Assembly (NCBI GenBank): GCA_026936335.1
Contig: JAPMXV010000016.1
Coordinates: forward strand, 186,001 to 250,000
Origin: Mantamonas sphyraenae
Taxonomy: Eukaryota; CRuMs; Mantamonadidae
Length of the DNA stretch: 64,000 nt
Direction: 5' to 3'
Positions 19,829 through 29,386 of this stretch are shown here, one piece after another (the first letter of the stretch is position 1; every line of letters starts with the position of its first letter). The notes beneath the pieces were generated by a model. That model saw only the letters and a list, made by a program, of their open reading frames with translations. It made no database searches and was not told the DNA's origin. The translations under genes and the position numbers were made by a program.

Positions 19829-22800
19829 TCAAATGTCAAAAAAGACTGTGTCGCCGCCGTTCCCTGCTCCTTGTTCCCTGGTTGCCCCTTCCTCACCAGG
19901 TGGCGGTGCAATGGTGTCCACCTTGACCGGTGTCCTGTTGCGCTTGCCCACGTCTCGGATGAGCAGACGCACGTCATCATCGTCGTCATCATCGTCGTCA
20001 TCGTCGTCATCGTCTCCAATGTCAAACAAGTTTCCTGCGTGCAGACGAGCCAAGGCCACATCCCCACCTGCAGTGCTGTTTCCATGCTTGGTGCCTCGAC
20101 CCGTGTGGAAGCTGGGCATGCCATCCTCATCCTCTCCACGATGGCCATAGCCACTGTTGGTTGCCTCTCCCTCCTCATCATCGACTATCGTGTCCACATA
20201 ATCCGAATAGGGAGCGATGGCACTGCCAGCAGCTGTGCCCACCCCACCTGCTGCCACACCGCTTCCCCCACGTTTGCCCTTCGGTTTGCCCGCCTGCACC
20301 TTGGCCTTGTTGGCCAGGCTCCTACTCTTGCGTCGTGCGACCGTGTCATACTCTCGATCCGCGTGTGCCGAGGCCCCACCCTCGAGTTGCAGACTGATAA
20401 AGGTGAGGGAAGCATCGGCGGCGTCGCTTGCTGCACGGAACGTGGACGCAAAGACGCCGTCCTGATGCAACAACTCCTCCTGGCTGCCTGTTTCGATGTC
20501 CATGCCGTCTGCCAACACCACCACGGTGTCGCACATGTCGATGAGCGAACGACGGTTCGTGATGACCACACACGAACGCCCATTGAGCAGGTTTTCCAAC
20601 AGCGGCAACAGCTTCTCTGCCTCCTGGGCACTCACGTGCTCCAGTGGCTGATCCAACACCAGCAACTTTGGGTTGCGCAGGAACGCACGCGCCAATTCGA
20701 TGCGCTTGATTTCACTGTTGGTCAGCGGGTAGCCTTGCGCGCCAACGCGGGTCTTGTACCGATGGGGCAGGTTGAGAATAAAGTCTGCGGCTTGGGCCTT
20801 TTCCGCAGCCTCGCGGACCTGTTCCATGGTGACGTCGGCCACGCCAAAGGCAATGTTGTCTGCCACTGTCATGTTGAAGATCTCCGGGTGTTGCTGGAGG
20901 ACGTGTGTGTGTGCACGCAGCCACTGGGGGTCGATTTGGTGGATGGGGGTGCCATTGATGGCCACTCGTCCGCCGTGGCAATCGTACAGACGGGTCAGCA
21001 GATGGGCCACGCTGGTGCGACCGCTGTTGGGGGCACCCACAAGGGCCACATTGTGTCCATGGGCCACACGCATGGAAAAGTCGGTGAGAACAGGCAAGGC
21101 GGGGGCGCTGGGGTAGGCAAAGCGCACATGGCTCATCTCCACCTCCAACGGTTCGGCAATCGATCGCATGGGCGGAATGACACCGCCACGCGTGCGGATA
21201 CGCGGCACGCGGTCAAAGAGGTTGTACAGTCGACCCAAGAGGCGAAGCGTCGTCTCGAGGGTCTTCCAGGCGGCGGGCACTCTGCTCAAACGGCTGATGG
21301 TTTCGATGCCAAAGAGAAGGAAGGTGACCAAATGACCCACACTGATCTCCTTGTCCATAATCAACGATGCCGCATACCAGCTGCTCATGGCCACTGTGCT
21401 GAACACGACAAAGCGCACCCCCATCTCCACCATCCCCGAGGCAAAGGCCTGTCTCTTGGTTTGGCGGTAATGCACGTCTGCACGCTCCACATACCGTTCC
21501 GCCTGCCCGCCCTCCCCACGCAGGTTCTTGATGGTGCGTGCGTTGACGAGGGCATCCTGCGCCACCATCATGGCCCTCTCACGCGCCTCCTCCTTTTGCT
21601 TGCGGAACCGTGCATTGTTGGTGTCTTGGAAGTGGACAAAGAAGCCTACCACGGGCACCACACTACACAGCAGCAGCGTAAACTTCCACGACACCACCAT
21701 CAGGTAGGTGAACCCGCCAATCACCAGCATCCACGAGCCGAAAAACCCGTGGCTCAACCCAAGGATGTTGCCACCAATGGTGTCACAATCCATGGATAGA
21801 CGTGCCATCAGGTCGTGTTCCTTGTATGCGGTCAGGAAGCCCAGGTCCTGGCGAAGGTACGCTGCCACCAAGTTGACCTGCAACTTGGCCGAGTATCGCT
21901 CGGAAATGGTGGCAAAGGAGATGCGTTCCAGTCCTGCAAACAGGGCATGTCCTGCTGCCGTACCAATCAGGGCAATGACATTCTTGCGCACCTCCTCCTC
22001 ACGCAGCTTGCCCGTCATCGTCACCGCTTCCACAATGCGACCAATGTAGAAGAACAGGCACATGTACAGGGACACAGAGAGGATGAGACACAACAATCCC
22101 AGGAATAACAGCTCCAGTTCCGTTTCCATAAACAGAACCGCACGAACCTTGTCCACGCTCTCCGTCTCGGGCAGCTCCATAAAGTCGTCAAATTCGCTGA
22201 GGGCATCGTCGTCGTCGTGGTTGCCTGCCTCTTCCCCGTCGCTGTCGCTGTCGTCCAATGCACGTGAGCCACGACGGCTGCTGCTGTTGCTTCGTCTGCT
22301 GTTGCCTCCTGTGCCACGCCTGCGCGTGTACGCGTCTGAGCTCTCGCTCATGGCTTGGTCGGCTTCCTTCTTCCAGATTTTGCGCAGGATGCGGTGGAGG
22401 AACGAATTGCGGTCGTAGGCGGCGTTGGCGTCGTTGTGGCTCTCCAGAGCACTTGGGTCGCCAGAGAGGGAGGCCCGGTAGGCGTTGCGCACAAACTCGT
22501 CTGTTTCCAAGTCCTGCTCGTCGTCCTGGAGGGAAAACGGGTTGCCCACCTGGCCGGCAAAGGCGGAAAGGCCGCCGATGACGAGGTAGAAGGAGAATTG
22601 GATGAAGTAGATGAGGTGAGTGAGCACCGCCTTACCCTTGTAGAGGAAGAGGATGGTGGAGCGCAGTTTGATGGCCCCACAGATGAAGGAGACAATCCAA
22701 AAGAGGCGCAGACCCAGGCCGTGGTTGTTGGCGGTGCGGAATTCACGCGCCACAAGGGCAGACGAGAGGATCCACGCGAGGAAATGAAAGGCAGAGGAGA

Positions 22801-23086
22801 CCCAAAGGTACGGGGGAGGGTGTACAGGGTCGAGGAGCCTGTGGGCGGTGTTGACAAGGGGCAACACCGCAAGGACGGTGGACACGCGCATCTTGGTCAC
22901 TGTGGTCGCCGATGGGTTCCACGGCAGGAACACCTCTTTGTTGAGGAGCACCAGACGGGAGATGGCGTAGATGGAGAACAACACATTGGTTGTCGTGAAC
23001 AGGGAGATCTCCTCAAAGCAGTCCGCCCGTTCACTCAGCCACTCTTGCTCAGGCAGAAATTCTTGACCACCGCAGAACGACCCCAT
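19829..23086 (-). CDS. ABC-transporter-fold protein, single NBD with all catalytic motifs altered
   Basis: Single exon, 1085 residues. An N-terminal set of ~5 membrane segments (TMD0-like, residues ~30-230, ABCC style), a charged linker, a six-helix ABC transmembrane domain (~320-620) and one nucleotide-binding domain (~650-890), then a ~190-residue tail ending in an Asp run and a basic patch. NBD motifs: Walker A reads GAPNSGRTS (Lys to Arg), Q-loop Gln is kept, the signature reads LTNSE instead of LSGGQ, Walker B is LLVLDQP (catalytic Glu to Gln), and the H-loop is TNR (His to Asn). The frame is intact, so it is a maintained gene that probably binds nucleotide poorly and hydrolyses little alone. 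It could pair with an active half transporter. Substrate unknown. Confidence 0.8.
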   Translation of the reverse strand: MGSFCGGQEFLPEQEWLSERADCFEEISLFTTTNVLFSIYAISRLVLLNKEVFLPWNPSATTVTKMRVSTVLAVLPLVNTAHRLLDPVHPPPYLWVSSAFHFLAWILSSALVAREFRTANNHGLGLRLFWIVSFICGAIKLRSTILFLYKGKAVLTHLIYFIQFSFYLVIGGLSAFAGQVGNPFSLQDDEQDLETDEFVRNAYRASLSGDPSALESHNDANAAYDRNSFLHRILRKIWKKEADQAMSESSDAYTRRRGTGGNSRRSNSSSRRGSRALDDSDSDGEEAGNHDDDDALSEFDDFMELPETESVDKVRAVLFMETELELLFLGLLCLILSVSLYMCLFFYIGRIVEAVTMTGKLREEEVRKNVIALIGTAAGHALFAGLERISFATISERYSAKLQVNLVAAYLRQDLGFLTAYKEHDLMARLSMDCDTIGGNILGLSHGFFGSWMLVIGGFTYLMVVSWKFTLLLCSVVPVVGFFVHFQDTNNARFRKQKEEARERAMMVAQDALVNARTIKNLRGEGGQAERYVERADVHYRQTKRQAFASGMVEMGVRFVVFSTVAMSSWYAASLIMDKEISVGHLVTFLLFGIETISRLSRVPAAWKTLETTLRLLGRLYNLFDRVPRIRTRGGVIPPMRSIAEPLEVEMSHVRFAYPSAPALPVLTDFSMRVAHGHNVALVGAPNSGRTSVAHLLTRLYDCHGGRVAINGTPIHQIDPQWLRAHTHVLQQHPEIFNMTVADNIAFGVADVTMEQVREAAEKAQAADFILNLPHRYKTRVGAQGYPLTNSEIKRIELARAFLRNPKLLVLDQPLEHVSAQEAEKLLPLLENLLNGRSCVVITNRRSLIDMCDTVVVLADGMDIETGSQEELLHQDGVFASTFRAASDAADASLTFISLQLEGGASAHADREYDTVARRKSRSLANKAKVQAGKPKGKRGGSGVAAGGVGTAAGSAIAPYSDYVDTIVDDEEGEATNSGYGHRGEDEDGMPSFHTGRGTKHGNSTAGGDVALARLHAGNLFDIGDDDDDDDDDDDDDDVRLLIRDVGKRNRTPVKVDTIAPPPGEEGATREQGAGNGGDTVFFDI

Positions 23087-23335
23087 GTTGGATGGATGAA
23101 ATGTTGTATGTGTGTGTGTGTATGTGTGAGGTGGGTGTTGGTGTGTGGTCTGCGCCGCAGTTTGTGTGCCCCCGACCACGCTCGTCGTCCCACCCAGGTC
23201 CTTGTGACGCACCGTAGAACGTTTCTGTGCGTGGCTGAATGCAATCCATGTCAAACCCACCCATTCGATGACAATGGGTTGCACATCCCCTGTCGTTGAC
23301 CCGCACGTCGCGTGAGCAGAGCCAACCAAAGCGTC
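23087..23335. other. Divergent intergenic region between ABC and SDR genes
   Basis: 249 bp with no open gene, a short TG repeat near 23106-23130 and otherwise unremarkable sequence. It presumably holds the two promoters; no core element was recognised. Confidence 0.5.
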
Positions 23336-24373
23336 ATGGGATTGTTCTCGCTTGTCGTTGGCTCAGAAGCCACGTGGTTGCAGGAAGTCTTGGCATGGAT
23401 TGTGTTGTATGTCGTCGTGGCTGTGGTGGCGCGCTATGGCTACGTGGAAGCGCTGTGGTACGCACCGGTCGATCTGCGCGGAAAAGTCGCCGTGATCACA
23501 GGTGCCAACAGTGGCATCGGCAAGGAGTCGGCTCTGCAACTGGCACGCAGTGGCGCACATGTGGTGATGGCCTGCAGGTCGCTGGAGCGAGCGGAGAAGG
23601 CCAAGAAGGAGATTGAGGCGGAAATTGCCGCTTCCGGCTACTTTTTTGGCGACCCCAGGGAGCATGTGCCGCCGACGATCGTCCAATGTGACCTGTGCGA
23701 CTTTGAGAGTGTGCGCAAGTGTGCTGATGAGATCAAGGGACAGGTGGATGCGATTGACATCCTGCTGTGCAACGCCGGTGGCGTTTACCCCAAGGCACAG
23801 ACGAAGGATGGACACGACGTGCAGATGCAAGGAAATGTGTTGGGACATGTGTTGCTTGTGGATCTGTTGATGGACGCCGTAAAGCAAGTGGGTGGACGCA
23901 TTGTTCACGTGAGCAGCGAGGCACATCGCGGCTCCTCGATGGACCCGAACGACTTTGACATGGCCAAGGCATCGGGAGGCTCCATGATGGACTTTAAGAT
24001 GTATGCAAACACAAAGTGTGCTCAGATCCTGCACATGCATGCGCTTGTGGAGGAGCTTGCACAAGATCCGGAAAACAAGGTGACCGTGAACTGCGTGCAT
24101 CCGGGTGCTGTGGACTCTGACTTCAAGCAGTACTTTTCACCCGCAGTGCAATCATTGGCTGTCATTGTCAAACCCTTTTTCAAGACTGTGCGTGCGGGTG
24201 CGGTCACGCAGCTCCACGCGGCAACGGCTCCCAAGATGGCCGGTGTCACCGATCGATATCTTGCCCAGGCCACGTTTGCCTCGTATGGCAACCCACAAGC
24301 CACCGACAAGAAGCTGCAGCAGCAGTTCTGGACGTGGGCGCGCAACGCCACGGCCGAAGCACGGGAGAGTTGA
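23336..24373 (+). CDS. Membrane-anchored short-chain dehydrogenase (retinol dehydrogenase/WWOX-like)
   Basis: Single exon, 345 residues. One N-terminal membrane anchor (about residues 15-35) precedes an SDR Rossmann fold: cofactor motif TGANSGIG, the arginine of VVMACRS that favours NADP(H), CDLCDF, the NAG motif, catalytic Ser in HVSSEAH and the YANTK form of YxxxK. PGAVDSDF closes the active site. All catalytic residues are present. By likeness to RDH11-14 it is probably an ER enzyme acting on lipid aldehydes or retinoid-like substrates; the substrate is inferred, not seen. A related SDR lies at 53565-54699. Diverges from the ABC gene across 249 bp containing a TG microsatellite. Confidence 0.85.
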   Translation: MGLFSLVVGSEATWLQEVLAWIVLYVVVAVVARYGYVEALWYAPVDLRGKVAVITGANSGIGKESALQLARSGAHVVMACRSLERAEKAKKEIEAEIAASGYFFGDPREHVPPTIVQCDLCDFESVRKCADEIKGQVDAIDILLCNAGGVYPKAQTKDGHDVQMQGNVLGHVLLVDLLMDAVKQVGGRIVHVSSEAHRGSSMDPNDFDMAKASGGSMMDFKMYANTKCAQILHMHALVEELAQDPENKVTVNCVHPGAVDSDFKQYFSPAVQSLAVIVKPFFKTVRAGAVTQLHAATAPKMAGVTDRYLAQATFASYGNPQATDKKLQQQFWTWARNATAEARES

Positions 24374-24420
24374 AAATGAAAATTGAGTGTGTGCTCTTCA
24401 TTCTTGCTTGCAAGGTTGCA

Positions 24421-26063
24421 TCACGCAACCTTGAGCTCACGGAAACCAATGCTCTGACGGACGCTCTTTCGTCGTGCAGCGGCGCCTGTGGCAGTGTCTT
24501 CGTAGGCGAGATCGACCGGGTCAAAGTCATCCATGTCGCCTGTGAGTGGCGCATAGCTTGTGTCGAAGCGACGACGTCCAAGCATGGCAATGATGACGTC
24601 GACAAGGAGGGCAATGCCAATGACGGCACAGGCGGCAATGATGAGATCGAGACCCGTGAGCATCTTGAGGCACACGGAGTATTGCATGCCAGTGACGGCC
24701 TCACGTACAATGGAGCAGGAGAGCAGCTCATTGAGGCGTTTGCCTGCACTGACAATGGCATCCATTGCACTGGCCAGCTTGGCATAGGCCTTGCGGTCGT
24801 CGGTGGTCCACGTGCGTGTGTCGATGGTGCGATAGTTCTGGCGGGTGACCCGGACGCCGTTCTTTGCACCCAGGTCCTGGAGGCCCTGGAAGCACTTTGT
24901 GTCTGCGTTGTTGATCATGGTGCGTGATTCGCCACTGGAGGCATTGTTGGCACAGGCCAGGAGGACAGAGACACCCGGCTGCGGGGTTCCGGTGCTGGCA
25001 AACTGCTGCACAGAGTAGCAAAAGTCACCAATCATGACGGAAATGGGCAAATGGGCAGCAAACTGCAGCCAAATGATGGTCATTGCCACAAGACCCAGCA
25101 TGGCCATGAGGGCAAAGATCCAGCCGCGACCACGCACGATGCCATACACACCCACCAGAGACGCCAAGACGGCAAAGCCCAGGGAGATGTTGATGACCCA
25201 GAGACGAATGACGTCGTACTCCTCCACGGTGCCCTGCAAGGAGGTGAGCTGCTTGCGTGCGGCGGAACTTGCCTGGATCAACGGGTTGGTTGCACTGTTG
25301 ATCTCCTTCTCCGTGGTCTGCGCCACTCCAGCCTCACGTGCAGCGTTGAGGTCGGTGCGAATGCCTGTGGCAGTGTCCACCAGGCGGGCGGCGGCCTTGT
25401 CCAGGGTGGAGAAGCTGAGGGAGAAGCTGGTCTGCACGCGTGCGTTGCCCACATACCCCATGGCACCTCCAGCCACACAGGCAGCCACACCAATGACAAA
25501 CACCACCTTGAGGGTGTTTTGCACCCCTTTGCTGGCCATACAGGAACGAGCGGCCTTCTCTGCGTTCCAGCACACATCCCGTCCTGTGCACTTGTGCAGG
25601 CAGGCACGCAAGACCGTCCACAGCATGTACACAATGAGCACCAGCAGGCTGACGGCGGCAAACACCAGACTCGGCACTCCCAGCAGGAAGACACCGGTAA
25701 GGTACTCCAAAGACATGGGGTTGAACGTCTTGCTCACCTCCTTGCCCTGCAGGTCGTACCGAGGCAACGCTCGCTTCACCTTGATGATCTGCTCCAGCAC
25801 CTGCGACTCGGCACCCTCCAATTGCAACAGTTGGCGCTGCGTGGCACCCTCAGTGGCTGTGTGGCGTACGGTGGCGCGCGAGAAGGGCGCGTGTGAGAGA
25901 GGGGAAACGCGCGGGTCACGAATCGCCACTCTCCCGGGACGTGGGGGGAGGTGGGGGAAAAGGGAAGGGCAAGGAGGGCAAACGCACCAGGCAGCTGTTC
26001 GGCACCCAAACACACACACACCAGCATGCAAGCCAACAGAGCAAGCACGAGTGGACGTGTCAT
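24421..26063 (-). CDS. Prominin/tweety-like five-span membrane protein
   Basis: Exons 26063-25988 and 25856-24421, 503 residues. A signal peptide (MTRPLVLALLACMLVCVCLG) is followed by five hydrophobic spans: about residues 70-100, 135-157, 233-256, 262-285 and 415-440. Between spans 1 and 2 lies a Cys-rich cytosolic loop (CLHKCTGRDVCW, AARSC); two larger luminal or extracellular loops follow spans 2 and 4, the first with helical heptads. This is the topology of prominin and TTYH proteins, which shape membrane protrusions and bind cholesterol. Sequence identity to either is too low for me to choose, so the call rests on topology and the Cys loop. The cytosolic tail has several Tyr and an RRKS site. 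Confidence 0.5.
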
Positions 26064-26234
26064 GGTCGCGATGGGATTCGTGTGGGCAGGGTGGGGTCGG
26101 GTGGTGATGCAGATTCAGATGCACACACCAGTGGCCATGAGGACAAGTGGAAGGGGGGTTGATGGCAATGGTCGATGATGATGGCATTGTGTGTGTGTGC
26201 ACGGAAGACGCCCCGTTTCGACCACTGGAAACGA

Positions 26235-26461
26235 ATGAGCAGCAGCGGCGAGTCTTCCGACGGCCTGGAGGCCACCATGAAGCTGTTGGACGATGGGTCG
26301 CACCATCTCAATCTGGCACTGTACACTGAGGTGACCAATGCAGCAGAGTTGCGTGCACAGGTGCTCAAGGGCGAACTGCGGGCAGCCTTGATCAACACGG
26401 AGCTGGTGAGTGGGAAATCCTGCGGGCAGCCACACACGCCACCCCCCTTCGCGAGCACACT

Positions 26462-26499
<38 letters not shown>

Positions 26500-26997
26500 A
26501 TGGTCGACCATATACACAGATTGTGGATGCAGAGCAGGTGATGGTGGCTGCCAACTATGCCATGCATCTGGACACGCAGGACGAGCGAAAGACGAGGTCG
26601 CTGGAAACCGAGCTGTTGTACATTCTCTCCGCCGACACAAAGGTGAGTGGTGTGACACACACAGACGTGCACACACGTGGATGAGTGTGCTGGTGACCCT
26701 ATCCAATGCTCATCCCGAGTCCCACTGTCCCACCCGCAGATCTCCAACGCACTAAAGATGTTTGGCGCTGGAGACGAGGCGACGTCGCTGCTGGTGGCTG
26801 TGTTTGACGGCACCGCCGAGGAGATGGCGGACATCCACAGCAAGGTGCAGGGCACACAGGTGGCACTGGACACAGTGGCGCAGCTGTGTGACACTGCACG
26901 TGTGCAGAGTGTGTACAAGGTGGAGAACAGAGAGGTTGCCGTCCCGGGTGGGTTGCTGGCAGCTGTGGTGGGACGCATCAGCACACGCGACTGTTAA
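26235..26997 (+). CDS. TPRKB: KEOPS/EKC complex subunit Cgi121/TPRKB
   Basis: Exons 26235-26405, 26520-26642 and 26740-26997, 183 residues. Matches the family at ELRAQVLKGELRAALINTELIVDAEQVMVAANYA, then the Thr-rich KTRSLETELLYILS, ALKMFGAGDEATSLLVAVFD and the C-terminal VVGRISTRDC. TPRKB/Cgi121 binds the Bud32/PRPK kinase in KEOPS, which makes N6-threonylcarbamoyl-adenosine at tRNA A37. Intron 1 carries a ~38-bp CA repeat just before its acceptor region. The ATG chosen follows a leader; upstream ATGs at 26175-26181 in the same frame would add ~20 poorly supported residues. Confidence 0.88.
26461..26498. repeat. CA microsatellite in TPRKB intron 1
   Basis: About eighteen CA units just upstream of the acceptor region ending ACACAG; the longest pure CA run seen. 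Confidence 0.88.
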
Positions 26998-27038
26998 CTT
27001 TGTGATTGTGCTCTCATCTCATCCCATTCATCATTCGT

Positions 27039-28958
27039 TCATTCGTTGTCACTCAGCCCAGTCAACGCTTCCCATCCCCCTTCGTTGTAGGCGTCGATGT
27101 CACCCCGCTCTTCCTTGGGGTTCAAGGCCTTCTTGAGGACCAACATGAGACCACGGTCGACCTCGTCGCGGAGAAAGTCCACGAGGACGTCGGAGAGTTC
27201 CGTCCACACGTTGTCCCTGGTCCAGTCGAACACGGAACGCACAAAGGTGTCGTTGTTCTCGTCAAAGTCCACATGGTCCATGGCTTGCAAAAGAATGTGT
27301 TCCACCACACCCTTGCCCACCTCCACCCATCCCGATGTGGTGACATACAACACCCCCGGCGCCAATCCCAATCGTCCGTCCTCCTTGACCGGGTTCTGCG
27401 CCGCAAACGACTCGGGGGTGAGCACAAACGACGCCTGCGCATCCTCCATGCTCGGCACCTCGATGCTGGCACCGACAAATGTCATGGCAGGCAGGTCGCC
27501 GTAGAGACGGCCGCTGAATGTGCTCTGGCGTTGCGTGTGGTCGGTGGTGCTCAGGTCAAACACGCGTGCGGGGGCGGACGGATCCACCTCGGACGGTTTC
27601 ACCTTTTTGCTCTCTTGGCCCTCCACGTAGGGGTTGCCCTGGAAGAAGAGCATGGTGTCGAGCATCTGGCCGATGTCTTCCACCACGCTGCCCATGGTCA
27701 GTTTGCACTCCACCACGGCCACCACCTCGTCGTACTCGGGTCGGTTGGCATTCTTGCGCAGCACCAGAAAGTCGAATTCGTTGGAGCAGCCGTAGGGCAT
27801 GCCATGGAAGGTGACGTTGGCCACCACGTGTACACTCTCCTCCTTCCTGCATGGCACCGTCTTGGCCCACTCCTCCACAAAGTGTCTGCAGTTGTGTTCA
27901 AACTTGACCCCACGCCGTCCGTTCCGTGCACCCTCCTTGCGATTCACCTTGTCCATGTCATCCAACACCTGCGTCAGACCCCATCTTTCCCTGGCCTCCT
28001 CCAATGCCCGTTTGGCCTCTTCGTATGCCACCACCTCCTCCAACGCTTCCCACTCCTCCACCGCCGCCTCTGCCTCTGCCATCTGTCCCCTCTTCCTCTC
28101 CAGGATCTCCATCATGCGTTGGTCCTTCTCACTCAACTCCCCATCCTGCCCACCCTCTCCTCGCTTCTTGGCACTCTTCTCCGCCTTGCTTTCCATCTCC
28201 CGGATCGCACGTTGCAGGTCAAACTTGCGCTTCTTCACCGCCCCCTGTCGCTTGTCCTTTTCCAGAGTGCCATCCATGGCTTCCATGGCCTCCTTGGCCG
28301 TCTCCATGGCCTCCTCCAACGCCTGCAACGCGTCCCCGTGCTCCCGCAGGATGGCATTGCGCGTCTCAAACAGCATCAGACGCGCATCGTTCATGGCACG
28401 TCGTGTGTTGATCGATTCCCGGAACCAGGCTGCAAAGTGGTCGAACGAACGCACACTCAGCGTCTTGGGGTCGCTCATGTCTGCAAAACTGACCAGCTCC
28501 TTGCCGCCCGTCCAGTACATGCCTGTGGCGTTGTACACGGAGGAAAACATGCTGCGAAGGTTCTGTTGCACCGTGGCTTCCAGGCTCTCCTCGTCCAAGT
28601 CCTGTTGGTCGTTGAGGGTGCGATCGCGTTCCAGCGCGGCCGCCTCCTTGCGTGCACGCATGAGTGCGTTGACGGCATCTACATACCTGCCACTGTGGAA
28701 CAGCATGGGTGCACGACACATGTCACACCCAGTGGTGGTGGTGGTGGTGGTGGTGGCGATGGTGCCCTGTTGCTCCTCCTCCTCCTCCTCCCTCTCTCCC
28801 AGCCTCGTGTTGCTTCTCGTAGGCCTCGAGCGCCTCGCGTGCCAACTGGGCCTGATCCACCTCGTGCAACGCCGCCACATCCGTCACCACCTTGTCCTGC
28901 GACAGATCCAACAGAGTGGTGGGTGCATACAGTGATGGTGTGGCATGGGTCAAGTTGG

Positions 28959-28994
<36 letters not shown>

Positions 28995-29304
28995 TGCTGT
29001 TGCCTGCGTTGGTGACGGCTTGGCGTTGTTCGCAGACGGGACAGGGCATGGCTCGGTTGATTTTCCCTTTGCATGACACTCTGTGGATAAACATGTCCTG
29101 GGTGGAACCTACGTAGTTGTGGAGCAAGGTGAGGGCACCCACCTCGGCTACGGCCCGGTTGCCTGCCGTGCCCTTCAGCAGCTTGGGTTGTCCACGCGCC
29201 TTGAACACCCCTCCCGACACTCCCTCCTTGCGTGTGCGCAGCTCCGTCTCACAAAACCGTGTGGTGGCCCCCTGTTTGGATGACGATGACTGACGCGATG
29301 ACAT
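27039..29304 (-). CDS. Zinc-motif, coiled-coil and PD-(D/E)XK nuclease-fold protein, uncharacterised
   Basis: About 745 residues in two frames. The N-terminal part (29304 to ~28790) has CPVCEQR and a Ser run encoded by a CTG/CAG repeat. The second part has a CDMC motif if read straight through, a Glu/Lys-rich coiled coil (~28400-27960), and a C-terminal domain with NEFDFLVLR, then VVAVVECKL, then MGSVVEDIGQMLDTMLFF. The D-(x)n-E-x-K pattern between beta strands, with a Gln-containing helix after it, is the PD-(D/E)XK hallmark. The two frames meet in a GAG/ACC repeat (28723-28800). Either one base is lost or gained there, or a 34-bp intron (GTGACA to CCACAG, just after the repeat) joins them and removes CDMC. 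Target and role are unknown. Confidence 0.6.
28960..29004. repeat. CTG/CAG trinucleotide tract
   Basis: Read on the minus strand as AGC codons for the Ser run of the PD-(D/E)XK protein, with a few interruptions. Confidence 0.85.
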
Positions 29305-29386
29305 GTGTGCAGAATGACGGAAAAAGTGAAGTTGGCACCGCCAGTGCGACACCTGATCCACAGCTTTTCAACAACCCACACACACA

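Noticed and set aside
19775-21799. 674-codon plus-strand frame opposite the ABC gene
   Set aside because: It mirrors the ABC coding frame in a GC-rich region; the ABC frame carries the recognisable domains.
27006-29015. 669-codon plus-strand frame opposite the PD-(D/E)XK gene
   Set aside because: Shadow frame: Leu/His-rich, ends in a Cys run from the CTG tract, no family features.
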